From contig NZ_LOCQ01000035.1 of assembly GCF_001677885.1 (NCBI RefSeq), positions 1-50,950 of the forward strand: a stretch of DNA of 50,950 nucleotides, read 5' to 3'. The position numbers and the translations under genes were made by a program. This stretch comes from Janthinobacterium psychrotolerans. Its GTDB lineage: Bacteria > Pseudomonadota > Gammaproteobacteria > Burkholderiales > Burkholderiaceae_D. Of the stretch, positions 1-9,436 are shown one piece after another; positions within the stretch are counted from its first letter, which is position 1; each line of letters starts with the position of its first letter. The notes beneath the pieces were generated by a model. The model did not search any database. It was not told the DNA's origin and worked only from the letters and a program-made list of their open reading frames with translations.

Positions 1-370
1 TGGTGTTGCGATGGATGCTTACCTGGCTGGCGGCCTTGCGCACCGAAAACGAGTTGAGCAGGCAATCGGCATAGGCCAGCCAGCGTTCCTTGTGGTGCAG
101 ATGCGCCAGCGGCGTGCCGCTCAAGGCGTTGAAGGTTTTGCGGCAGGGCACGCAGCGATAGCGCTGCAAGCCGTGGGCCTGGCCATGCCGGTGGAAGTGT
201 GTGGATAGACATGCCGGACAATGCAGTTGCGCCTGCGCTGTCTGCTCGATCAGGGTGACGGCCGCAGCCTGTGGCGCGCTGGTGCGCAACAATTCGCCGC
301 TGGCAAGGCGCTGGCGATGCGACAGTTGCGGGAATTGCCTGGCGAAGGCCTGCCACTGGGCGGTGTCCAT
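1..370 (-). CDS. IS1595 family transposase, N-terminal part (partial)
   Basis: This is the N-terminal 123 residues of a DDE-type transposase; the reading frame is open to the window edge. The start ATG (368-370) follows a GGAG ribosome site. It carries a zinc-ribbon (CPAC near residue 51, CVPC near residue 73) followed by LSGTPLAHLHHKERWL, as in the complete copy at 44588. It is closer to the copy at 50656 than to the complete copy: both have CLSTHFHRHGQ and CRKTF where the complete copy has CGATRFHRHGQ and CSKTF. The catalytic domain lies outside the window, so whether the gene is intact is unknown. Confidence 0.9.
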   Translation of the reverse strand, partial: MDTAQWQAFARQFPQLSHRQRLASGELLRTSAPQAAAVTLIEQTAQAQLHCPACLSTHFHRHGQAHGLQRYRCVPCRKTFNALSGTPLAHLHHKERWLAYADCLLNSFSVRKAASQVSIHRNT

Positions 371-451
371 GATCGGCTCCTGGAAGGAAATACCTGATCA
401 GTTAGACCTCAGCAACTGCGGCGCGTTCCCACCGTATTGGGTGACATAGCC
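1..451 (-). mobile_element. IS1595-type insertion sequence, 5' part (cut by window edge)
   Basis: The inner tip at 451 reads GGCTATGTCACC on the minus strand, and the terminal repeat continues to GGTGGGAACGC. The same end sequence is found at 44507 and 50575. The element contains the start of a transposase reading leftward out of the window. About 600 bp should lie beyond the edge, judging from the complete copy. The flank next to the tip (452-459, TTTTATTT) is AT-rich, as expected for IS1595-family targets. The matching target duplication cannot be checked because the other end is missing. Confidence 0.9.
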
Positions 452-493
452 TTTTATTTTCGGCAATCCTGTCATTTCAATCAGCACGCCAGC

Positions 494-511
494 TGTATGA
501 AAACTCATACA
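494..511. promoter_or_regulatory. candidate upstream activator site (DctD-like) for the symporter gene
   Basis: TGTATGAAAACTCATACA is a perfect 7-bp inverted repeat with a 4-bp spacer, centred about 130 bp upstream of the sigma-54 promoter at 629-644. That spacing suits an enhancer-type site for an NtrC-family activator such as the DctD encoded downstream. Assignment to DctD is inference from position and symmetry; only one clear copy was seen. A second weaker dyad, AACTT-AAT-AAGTT, lies at 596-608. The rest of the 322-bp gap 452-773 holds the promoter elements and no credible gene. Confidence 0.4.
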
Positions 512-628
512 TGCAGGCTGCCCGGCGTCCAATATTTCGCGCAACCGGGCCCGGCATGCGGCTTCCTGACAACAAAAAATCACCTTGTAATCAATAACTT
601 AATAAGTTCTGTACCAAAAGTCGTTTTC

Positions 629-644
629 AGGCATATCCTTTGCT
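629..644 (+). promoter_or_regulatory. sigma-54 (RpoN) promoter of the symporter gene
   Basis: AGGCATATCCTTTGCT matches the -24/-12 consensus TGGCAC-N5-TTGCW at its invariant positions: GG at 630-631 and GC at 642-643, exactly 10 bp apart, with TTTGCT at the -12 element. The expected start point is about 655, giving a leader near 119 nt to the ATG at 774. A perfect TATAAT also lies at 733-738 but without a good -35 box. A sigma-54 promoter fits control by the DctB/DctD pair encoded at 3290-6536. Confidence 0.6.
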
Positions 645-773
645 ATGTAGTGACCTTGCAGCAAATAAACGCTGGCATGCAAGAGCTTGTTTTTTCGGCA
701 GTATTCCTTCCAAGCTTAAGTTGCTCGCTATTTATAATCCGCTCACAGCGGCGATTTACTGGAGGAGTCACCA

Positions 774-2087
774 ATGAAAAAGAAACGGCCATTAACCCTA
801 TACATCCTGATTGCCATGATCCTGGGCATTCTGGTGGGCTACGCCTGTCACACCGCTTACCCCGATACGGCCGTCAGCGCCAAGATCGCCAGCAATATTT
901 CCATCGTCACCGATATTTTCCTGCGCCTGATCAAGATGATCATTGCGCTGCTCGTGTTCTCCACCCTGACCGTCGGCATCGCCCACATGGGTGACGGCAA
1001 GACGGCCGGCCGCATCGGCCTGAAAGCCATGTGCTGGTTCCTGGTCGCCTCGCTGGTCTCCCTGGCGCTGGGCATGGTGCTGTCCAATATCATGCAGCTG
1101 GGCACCAATTTGGGCTTGCCGCTGCCGGACGTGCATGCGTCGACCAACCTGAAGACCGCCGCTTTCACGATGAAAGACTTCTTCACCCACTTGGTGCCGA
1201 AGTCGCCGATCGAGGCGATGGCCAACAACGAAATCCTGCAAGTGCTGGTGTTTTCGATCTTCTTTGGCGGCGCACTGGCCGGCCTGGGCGAGTCGGGCAA
1301 GGCCCTCACCAATGTGATCGACCAGCTGGCGCAAGTCATGCTGCGCATCACCGGCACCATCATGAACCTGGCCCCGCTGGCCGTGTTTGCCGCCATGGCC
1401 TCGGTCGTCACCACCCACGGCCTGGGCGTGCTGGTCACGTTCGCCAAATTCATGGGCGGCTTCTATGTCGGCCTGATGTGCCTGTGGGCAATCCTGATCG
1501 CCGCCGGCTTCGTCGTTATCGGCCCGCGCATCTTCAAGCTCGTCAGCCTGATCCGCGAACCGTTCCTGCTGGCTTTTTCGACCGCCAGCTCGGAAGCGGC
1601 CTATCCGAAACTGCTGACCGCGCTCGACCAGTTCGGCGTGGACCGCAAGATTTCCAGCTTCGTGATGCCTTTGGGCTACTCGTTCAACCTGGACGGCTCG
1701 ATGATGTACTGCACCTTTGCCGTGCTGTTCATTGCCCAGGCCTACGGCATCGACCTGTCGGTCGGCACCCAGATCACCATGCTGCTGCTGCTGATGCTGA
1801 CCTCGAAGGGTATCGCCGGCGTGCCGCGCGCCTCGCTGGTGGTGATTGCCGCCACCTTGAATCAATTCAATATTCCGGAAGCCGGCCTGCTGTTGCTGAT
1901 GGGCGTGGACCAGTTCCTCGACATGGGCCGTTCGGCCACCAACGCGGTCGGCAATGCCGTCGCCACGGCGGTTGTCGCCAAGTGGGAAGGCGGCCTGGCC
2001 ACCGAAGAAGAAGCGGCGGCAGCCAATGCCGCCAACATGAATACCGAAAGCCATTGGGGCGAAGCAGACCACGCTAGCAAGGCTTAA
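774..2087 (+). CDS. dicarboxylate/amino acid:cation symporter (DctA/GltP type, DAACS family)
   Basis: A 437-residue inner-membrane secondary transporter that should couple uptake of a C4-dicarboxylate or acidic amino acid to cation entry. The sequence has the family's length and order: N-terminal helices with LIKMIIALLVFSTL, the serine-rich re-entrant segment FSTASSEAAYPK, the GYSFNLDGSMMY motif and the late binding motif SKGIAGVPRASLVV, ending in NAVGNAVATAVVAKW. The ATG has a strong GGAGGAG site at 761-767. The substrate is inferred from the DctB/DctD-like pair two genes downstream. The AGVPRAS variant differs from E. coli DctA (AGVTGSG), so glutamate, aspartate or another dicarboxylate remains possible. 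A terminator follows the stop. Confidence 0.88.
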   Translation: MKKKRPLTLYILIAMILGILVGYACHTAYPDTAVSAKIASNISIVTDIFLRLIKMIIALLVFSTLTVGIAHMGDGKTAGRIGLKAMCWFLVASLVSLALGMVLSNIMQLGTNLGLPLPDVHASTNLKTAAFTMKDFFTHLVPKSPIEAMANNEILQVLVFSIFFGGALAGLGESGKALTNVIDQLAQVMLRITGTIMNLAPLAVFAAMASVVTTHGLGVLVTFAKFMGGFYVGLMCLWAILIAAGFVVIGPRIFKLVSLIREPFLLAFSTASSEAAYPKLLTALDQFGVDRKISSFVMPLGYSFNLDGSMMYCTFAVLFIAQAYGIDLSVGTQITMLLLLMLTSKGIAGVPRASLVVIAATLNQFNIPEAGLLLLMGVDQFLDMGRSATNAVGNAVATAVVAKWEGGLATEEEAAAANAANMNTESHWGEADHASKA

Positions 2088-2091
2088 AACG

Positions 2092-2120
2092 ATGGCCCGC
2101 CACAAGCGGGCCATTTATTT
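2092..2120 (+). terminator. rho-independent terminator after the symporter gene
   Basis: The stem ATGGCCCGC/GCGGGCCAT (9 bp, perfect) with loop CACAA is followed by TTTATTTAAT. It starts 4 bp after the stop, so the porin downstream probably has its own promoter. Confidence 0.85.
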
Positions 2121-2188
2121 AATCTCAATGTTGAGTAACAAGCAGTCGGGCAGTGCAATCAGTAGTTAACCCTAATAGAGAGATTTTC

Positions 2189-3181
2189 ATGAAAAAAGTC
2201 CTGTTTACCGTATTGGCTCTCGGTGCTTCCTGCACCGCCCTGGCGCAATCGAGCGTCACCGTCTACGGCGTGGCCGATGCCGGCCTGGTGGTCGACAAGA
2301 ACGCCGCCGGCGACCGCCTGACCCGCGTCGCTTCGGGCGTCGCCTCCGGCTCGCGCCTGGGCTTCAAGGGCAAGGAAGACCTGGGTGGCGGCCTGGCCGC
2401 AACCTTCGTGCTGGAAAGCGGTTTCAATATCGATACGGGTACTTCCGGCCAGGGCGGCCGGCTGTTCGGCCGCCAGGCCTATGTCGGCCTGACCGGCAAC
2501 GCCGGCGCCATCACCCTGGGCCGCCAGTACTCGCCGTACTACCTGGCCCTGCGCGACGTGGCCGATCCGTTCGCCATCGGCCTGGCCGGCACGGCCTCGA
2601 ACGTCATGGCGACGACCGGTTACCGCGTCGACAACATGGTGCAGTACGCAACCCCGAGCTGGAACAAGCTGTCGGGCGAGCTGGCCTACGGCTTCGGCGA
2701 AGTCGCTGACGACAACAAGAAAAACCGCAGCCTGGGCGGCGCCGTGCACTATGTCGACGGTCCGCTGAACCTGACCCTGACCCACCACCGCAAGGAAAAT
2801 CAGCTGGCCACGGCCGATACGCGCAACAGCCTGCTGGCCATGCGCTATGACTTCGGCGTGGCACAAGCGAACCTCGGCTACGCCGACAACCGCGCCGAGA
2901 ACAACAGCAAGAGCAACGATATGCTGCTGGGCGTGACCGTGCCGTTCGGCGCGACCAAGCTGATCGCCTCGTACATCCGCCACAACGACAAGAGCAACCT
3001 GAACCGCGACGCCCAGCAATGGGCCATCGGCGGCTACTATGCCCTGTCCAAGCGCACCGACCTGTACACCGCTTACGGCCATATCAGCAACAAGAATGGC
3101 GCCGCGTTCGTGGTCGGTAACGCCACCGACGACGGCACCGGCAATACCGGCTTCAATCTGGGCATGCGTCACACGTTCTAA
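2189..3181 (+). CDS. Gram-negative porin (Burkholderiales general porin type)
   Basis: A 330-residue trimeric beta-barrel porin of the outer membrane, expected to pass small hydrophilic solutes. The start ATG at 2189 was chosen over an earlier in-frame codon because it gives a typical signal peptide (MKKVLFTVLALGASCTALA, cleavage before QSS) and follows an AGAGAG site. The mature protein opens with SSVTVYGVADAG, characteristic of this family, contains the LGFKGKEDLGGGL block and the RQAYVGLTG segment, and ends in the C-terminal aromatic signature GMRHTF. It sits between a dicarboxylate-type symporter and its presumed two-component regulator, so it may supply the outer-membrane step for the same substrate. 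That link is inference. Confidence 0.92.
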   Translation: MKKVLFTVLALGASCTALAQSSVTVYGVADAGLVVDKNAAGDRLTRVASGVASGSRLGFKGKEDLGGGLAATFVLESGFNIDTGTSGQGGRLFGRQAYVGLTGNAGAITLGRQYSPYYLALRDVADPFAIGLAGTASNVMATTGYRVDNMVQYATPSWNKLSGELAYGFGEVADDNKKNRSLGGAVHYVDGPLNLTLTHHRKENQLATADTRNSLLAMRYDFGVAQANLGYADNRAENNSKSNDMLLGVTVPFGATKLIASYIRHNDKSNLNRDAQQWAIGGYYALSKRTDLYTAYGHISNKNGAAFVVGNATDDGTGNTGFNLGMRHTF

Positions 3182-3202
3182 TCGCGGCTGATTGCAGCGC
3201 AG

Positions 3203-3235
3203 GCCGCCGGATGCAGATCCGGCGGCTTTTTTATT
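3203..3235 (+). terminator. rho-independent terminator after the porin gene
   Basis: The stem GCCGCCGGAT/ATCCGGCGGC (10 bp, perfect) with loop GCAG is followed by TTTTTTATTTT. Confidence 0.9.
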
Positions 3236-3289
3236 TTCGCGAATACTTCAATGCGATACTGTAAGTTCTTGCAATTGGCAGCTGATTTT

Positions 3290-5189
3290 ATGGATAGCAA
3301 TAACACCTCCCCTCTTTCCTGGCGCCAGCGCCTGGCGCAACGTTCGGCCCACAAGGCAATGGCCTGGGGCGTGGTGCTGGCCGCCTGCCTGGCCATCGTC
3401 TGGCTGGTGTATTTCTGGACCGAACGCATCGCCATCGGCAAGCTGCAGGCCAGCGGCGCGCAGCGCCTGGAGGTGTATGTCAGCAGCCTGGAAAACGCGC
3501 TGGAAAAATACGATTTCCTGCCCAAGACGCTGGAACTGAACCGCGACGTGATCCGCCTGCTGCAGCACCCGGAAGACCCGGTGCTGGTCGACACCGTCAA
3601 CAACTACCTGGAGCAGATGAATGCCCAGGCCAAGTCGTCGACCATTTTTATCAGCAACCTCGACGGCAACACGCGCGCGGCCAGCAACTGGCAGCGGCCC
3701 GACAGTTTTATCGGTGACAATATCGCCTTTCGCCCGTATGCCCAGGATGCGCTGCGCGGCACGCCGGGGCGTTTTTACGGCGTCGGCACGACGCGCCTGG
3801 AACCCGGCTATTTCTTTGCCCACGGCATCTATCAAAACGGCCGCATGCTGGGCCTGGCCACCGTCAAGCTGAACCTGGAAAACCTGGAAAAACGCTGGGT
3901 GCAGGGCGCCGACAAAGTGATGCTGGCCGACGAGCACGGCGTGATCTTTTTGAGTTCCGTGGCGGACTGGAAATACAAGACCCTGGCGCCGCTGTCGCCG
4001 GCGGTGATCGAAGAAATCAACCGCACGCGCCAGTATTATTCGAAGCAGCTCGACACCATCCCCTTTGTGTCGGACCGCCAGCTGGGCAATGGCGCGCGCG
4101 TGATCAGCGTGCGCGAGCAGGAGCGCGCCGATGCGCCACAGAAAATTACTTCCAGCGTGATGACGCAGATGAAATTGAAGTCGCCCAACGGCTGGACCTT
4201 CATTTACCTGTCGGACCTGGCGCAAGCGAAGGCCAGCGCCCGCTCGGCGGCCGCGTTTTCGGGCGTGCTGCTGGGCTTTTTCGTGCTGCTGTTTTTTTAT
4301 GTGCGCCAGCGGCGCGCGGCGGTGGCGCAAAAACTGCGCGCCCGCGAAGACTTGCAGCACGCGTATGACAACCTGGAAACCATGGTCGAGGAACGCACTT
4401 CGGAACTGAACGCCATGACGCAAAGCCTGAGCCAGGAAATCGAGGTGCGCAGCAAGGCCGAACAAAAGCTGCACATCACGCAAAACGAACTGTTCCAGGC
4501 TGGCAAGATGGCGGTGCTGGGGCAGATGTCGGCCAGCATCACGCACGAGCTGAACCAGCCTTTGACGGCCCTGCGCACCATGTCCGACAACGCCGTGATC
4601 TTGCTGGAACGGGGCCGGCTCGACGATGCGCGCCGCAACCTGGCCAAGATATCGCAGATCGCCGCGCGCATGGGCACCATCACGGGCCAGCTGAAGGTGT
4701 TCGCGCGCAAGTCGACCACCAGCCTGACGTCGGTCTCGATCCCGACGGCGATCAGCAACGCGCTGTTCCTGGTCGAGCGCCGCCTGCAGGTGGAAAACGT
4801 GCGCTTTACCTTGCAGCTGCCGCCCGACGATATCTTTGCCGTCTGCGAAAGCAACCGCCTGGAGCAGGTGCTGGTGAACCTGTATGCGAACGCGCTCGAC
4901 GCCATGAACGGCAGCGAGGTGCGCAGCCTGCGCGTGACGGTCGAATGCCAGGCGCCGCTGGTGCTGATCCATGTGGCCGACACCGGGCCGGGCCTGTCGA
5001 CGGAAGTGTACGAACATCTGTTCGAGCCGTTTTTCACCACCAAGCCGCAGGGCCTGGGCCTGGGCCTGGGGCTGGCCATTTCCGAACAGATCACGCGCCA
5101 GTTCGGCGGCCTGCTGCGCGCCGACAACGCGCCCGGCGGCGGCGCCATATTCACCATCGAGTTACAGATGGCAACGCAGGAGGATAAGC

Positions 5190-5197
<8 letters not shown>
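3290..5197 (+). CDS. dctB: DctB-like sensor histidine kinase
   Basis: A 635-residue membrane sensor kinase, predicted to sense C4-dicarboxylates in the periplasm and phosphorylate the response regulator encoded next. Order: TM1 about 23-45, a large periplasmic sensor region (dCache-like) to about 315, TM2 about 318-340, a coiled-coil linker (EERTSELNAMTQ), then HisKA with SITHELNQPL (His about 419) and HATPase with the N box LVNLYANALDA and G boxes DTGPGLS and GLGLGLGLAI. The start at 3290 (MDSNNT) is preferred to an in-frame ATG 39 bp upstream that lies beside the porin terminator; neither has a strong ribosome site. The 3' end overlaps the next gene by 8 bp, so the pair is translationally coupled. 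Confidence 0.87.
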
Positions 5198-6528
<1,331 letters not shown>

Positions 6529-6536
<8 letters not shown>

Positions 6537-7275
6537 CCGCTGCCACCCGGCCGCTGCGCAAGGGCGCCACCCAGTCCGGCCGGCCACGGTCCAGCGCCAG
6601 TTGCGCCGCCGTTTCCCAGTCGTAGTCCACCTGGTGAAACCGCGCCTGCCAGCGCCCCTGCGCGTCGTCTTCGACGATGGCGTAGCGCGCATGCGGCGTG
6701 CCGTTTTCCATCACATGCGCATAAGGATGCTCGTCGTCATAGGCTGGCAAACCGGCGCTGCCGGGGTTGACGATCAATCGGCCATCGGGCAGCGCCATGC
6801 TGCGCGGCAGATGCGTATGGCCGCATAAAATCAGGCCCGCGCTGGCGTCGCCGGCGCGCTGCGCCACTTCGTCCATGGTGGCCGCGCGGCTGCCCTGCGG
6901 CGTGACGGTGTCGAGGAAATATACGAGGTCGCTGGCCGGCGTGCCATGCACCAGCAGCACGTCGTGACGCAGACGCAGGGTGCCAGGGAGCGCCGCGATC
7001 CAGTCTAGCTGCTCCGGCAACAATTGCGCGCGCGCATAGGCATCCGATACGCCCATGCGCGCCGGGTCGGCCAGCAACTGGCGCTCATGGTTGCCGCGAA
7101 TGGTGGGCAGCGCCAGCGCCATCAGGCGCGCCGCCGTCTCGCGCGGCTGCAAAGGGCCCGAGACGATATCGCCGAGGTTGACGGTGACGTCGACACCGCG
7201 GCGCGCGATATCGGCCAGCACGGCGTCCAGCGCGGCAAGATTGCCGTGGATATCGGAAATGGCGGCAATACGCAT
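6529..7275 (-). CDS. metallophosphoesterase family protein (YfcE/MJ0936-like)
   Basis: A 248-residue cytoplasmic protein of the calcineurin-like phosphoesterase superfamily. The metal-binding motifs are all visible in order: DIHGN at 8-12, GD in NLGDIVSG, GNHE after TIR, the histidine of LLVHGTP, and GHTHLPR near 153-159, followed by NPGSAG. This is the small single-domain phosphodiesterase subgroup (YfcE-like). The physiological substrate cannot be read from the sequence. The gene is monocistronic, converges on dctD with an 8-bp overlap, and is divergent from the barrel gene at 7432. The 156-bp gap upstream (7276-7431) shows no element I could name. Confidence 0.88.
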
Positions 7276-7431
7276 GCTGTACTCCCTGGTTTACATTGGT
7301 AGGACAATTCTGACGCAAATCTGCGAAGTGCGGCTACATCGGCAATATGGCGTAATTGTTACTATTTCCGTATTGCACTGCCGCATCCGCTGCGGCGCCA
7401 CTGCGCCATTTTTTTTCAAGAGGAGTTGTCC

Positions 7432-8280
7432 ATGTTTGCCCTGTCCGCGCCCACCCGCCTGTCGCCACCCCGTTTGCGCCATCTTGCCATGCGCAGCGCC
7501 ATGCTGCTGGGCATCGTGGGCGTGACCGCCGCCGGCTCGTCGGCGCATGCCGAACCGTCGGTGGCGCTGGACCGCGCCAGCATCTCGCTCGGCGCCTTTT
7601 ACGCCGACCCGCGCATCGACATCGGCGCCGACACCCAGTTCGGCCGCCTCGATGCGCCGGACTCCAATCCCAAGCACACGACGATTCCGCGCATCAAGGC
7701 CGACCTGCTGATCGGCGACCGCCATGGCCTCAATTTCGACTACTACCGCTACGACAAGAACTATACGCCTACCCTGTCCGGCCAGACCATCATCAATGGC
7801 CAGCCCGTCACCGGCCGCGCCAGCGCCGACGCCGACCTGCAGCTGGACCTGGCCAAGCTGGCCTACAAATGGTGGCTCGGCGAAAACCAGGATACCTTTG
7901 GCATCGGCCTGGGCGCGGCCTACTACAGCGCCAAGCTCGACGGCACGGCAACCGGCCTGGTCAATGGTGTCAGCGCCACCGCGCGCGACTCCGTCAGCGA
8001 ACACGCGTTCGCGCCGCTGGTGGAAGTGGCATGGCGCCACGCCTTCACGCCGGACGTGCGCATGTACATGGAAGCGTCGGGCATCAAGAAAAACGGCGGC
8101 ACCATCAACGGCCATATCTACAGCGGCAATATTGGCGTGGAGTGGTTTCCGTTCAAAAATGTCGGTTTCGTGGCCGACTACGGCATCTCGAAAATTGCCC
8201 TGCGCCGTGACAGCACCCGCGACGCCGACCTCAATATCCGCCTGACGGGCCCGTCGGCCTACGTCAAGATGCGCTTCTGA
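7432..8280 (+). CDS. predicted outer-membrane beta-barrel protein, function unknown
   Basis: A 282-residue secreted protein. The ATG at 7432 follows AAGAGGAG with a normal 6-nt gap, which favours it over an in-frame TTG at 7426. The N-terminus is a long signal peptide (to about residue 40, ending GSSAHA before EPSVALD). The rest alternates polar and aromatic or hydrophobic residues in strand-length stretches (ISLGAFYADPRIDIG, GLNFDYYRYDKNY, VEWFPFKNVGFVADYGIS) and ends in AYVKMRF. A terminal phenylalanine is usual for proteins inserted by the Bam machinery. I do not recognise a specific family. It stands alone between a divergent phosphoesterase gene and the ABC operon. Confidence 0.78.
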   Translation: MFALSAPTRLSPPRLRHLAMRSAMLLGIVGVTAAGSSAHAEPSVALDRASISLGAFYADPRIDIGADTQFGRLDAPDSNPKHTTIPRIKADLLIGDRHGLNFDYYRYDKNYTPTLSGQTIINGQPVTGRASADADLQLDLAKLAYKWWLGENQDTFGIGLGAAYYSAKLDGTATGLVNGVSATARDSVSEHAFAPLVEVAWRHAFTPDVRMYMEASGIKKNGGTINGHIYSGNIGVEWFPFKNVGFVADYGISKIALRRDSTRDADLNIRLTGPSAYVKMRF

Positions 8281-8298
8281 TCGTCTTTTTCCGACTGC

Positions 8299-8325
8299 GT
8301 CCCCGCCGCCTGCGGGGACGTTGTC
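8299..8325 (+). terminator. probable terminator after the barrel gene
   Basis: The stem GTCCCCGC/GCGGGGAC (8 bp, perfect) with loop CGCCT starts 18 bp after the stop. The downstream T content (GTTGTCGTTT) is modest, so termination strength is uncertain. Confidence 0.6.
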
Positions 8326-8426
8326 GTTTACAGAGCGCCTTTTCGCACCGTCGCTCATCCCTCCCTGCCGCATTCCAGCCCCGTGTTTTGGTTATTGGTC
8401 GCAAAAATATTATTTACTTTTCAATT

Positions 8427-8443
8427 GACGATACAGTATTGTC
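8427..8443. promoter_or_regulatory. candidate operator ahead of the ABC transporter operon
   Basis: GACGATACAGTATTGTC is a near-perfect dyad (GAC-N-ATAC-N-GTAT-N-GTC), of the size and symmetry used by TetR-type repressors. It overlaps TTGACG at 8425-8430, a possible -35 box, and lies 93 bp upstream of the ATPase start. No regulator gene is adjacent, so the cognate factor is unknown. Confidence 0.4.
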
Positions 8444-8535
8444 TGTAAGTAACATCCGCTATCGCGGACGACCAGACAGACCGGCCGACACGAATCGGCC
8501 GGCACCTTTACCGTCAAGCCCAGGAGAGTGCCGTA

Positions 8536-9426
8536 ATGCTATCGATCAAACAACTGAACAAAACCTATTCCAATGGCGTCAGGGCCATCCATGACGTCAG
8601 TCTCGATATTCCGAATGGCATGTTCGGCCTGCTGGGACCGAATGGCGCCGGCAAGTCCTCGCTGATGCGCACGATCGCAACCTTGCAGGACCCCGACAGC
8701 GGCAGCATCACCTTCAACGGTGTCGATGTGCTCAAGGACAAGGAAGGCCTGCGGCGCCAGCTCGGCTACCTGCCGCAGGACTTCGGCGTGTATCCGAAAG
8801 TCAGCGCGGAAACCTTGCTCAATCACTTCGCGGTACTCAAAGGCCTGACGGAAAAAGGCCCGCGCAAGGAGGCGGTTGAAGCCTTGCTGCAGCAAACCAA
8901 TCTGTGGGAAGCGCGCAAGCGCAAGCTGGGCACCTATTCGGGCGGCATGCGCCAGCGCTTCGGCATCGCCCAGGCCTTGCTGGGCGCGCCGCGCCTGGTG
9001 ATCGTCGACGAACCGACGGCCGGCCTGGACCCGGACGAACGCAACCGTTTCCTGAATCTGCTGGCGAAGATCGGCGAACAGGTGGTGGTGATTCTGTCGA
9101 CCCATATCGTGGCCGACGTGACCGACCTGTGCCCGCGCATGGCGATGATCGTCAAGGGCCAGGTGCTGGTGCAGGGCGAGCCGCAGGCGGCCATCGAGAC
9201 CTTGAACCACAAGGTATGGCGCCGCAGTGTTTCCACCGACGAGCTGGCGCGGTACCAGCAAAGCCTGAACGTGCTGTCGACACGCCTGGTCGGCGGCCGC
9301 CCGCAGATCAATGTCTATGCCGACAGCCAGCCCGACAGCGGCTTCGTGCAGATCGCGCCGGACCTGGAAGACGTGTACTTCCTGCATGTGCGCCATGCGG
9401 CCCGCGCCGCAAGCGCACAGGCATAA
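8536..9426 (+). CDS. ABC transporter ATP-binding protein
   Basis: A 296-residue cytoplasmic ATPase subunit. Walker A GPNGAGKS lies at 34-41, the Q-loop in LGYLPQDFG, the signature as YSGGMRQR, Walker B as LVIVDEPTAGLDP, and the switch histidine in LSTHIV. The roughly 70-residue C-terminal extension is typical of ATPases that partner with ABC-2-type permeases. The start ATG follows CAGGAGAG. The permease/peptidase fusion gene begins 10 bp after this stop, so the two form one operon and probably one complex. The transport substrate is not evident; export or membrane remodelling is the usual role of this class. Confidence 0.92.
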   Translation: MLSIKQLNKTYSNGVRAIHDVSLDIPNGMFGLLGPNGAGKSSLMRTIATLQDPDSGSITFNGVDVLKDKEGLRRQLGYLPQDFGVYPKVSAETLLNHFAVLKGLTEKGPRKEAVEALLQQTNLWEARKRKLGTYSGGMRQRFGIAQALLGAPRLVIVDEPTAGLDPDERNRFLNLLAKIGEQVVVILSTHIVADVTDLCPRMAMIVKGQVLVQGEPQAAIETLNHKVWRRSVSTDELARYQQSLNVLSTRLVGGRPQINVYADSQPDSGFVQIAPDLEDVYFLHVRHAARAASAQA

Positions 9427-9436
9427 GGGGCGCGCC

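Noticed and set aside
674..691. CTGGCATGCAAGAGCTTG as a sigma-54 promoter
   Set aside because: The GG and GC elements are 9 bp apart rather than 10; the site at 629-644 fits far better.
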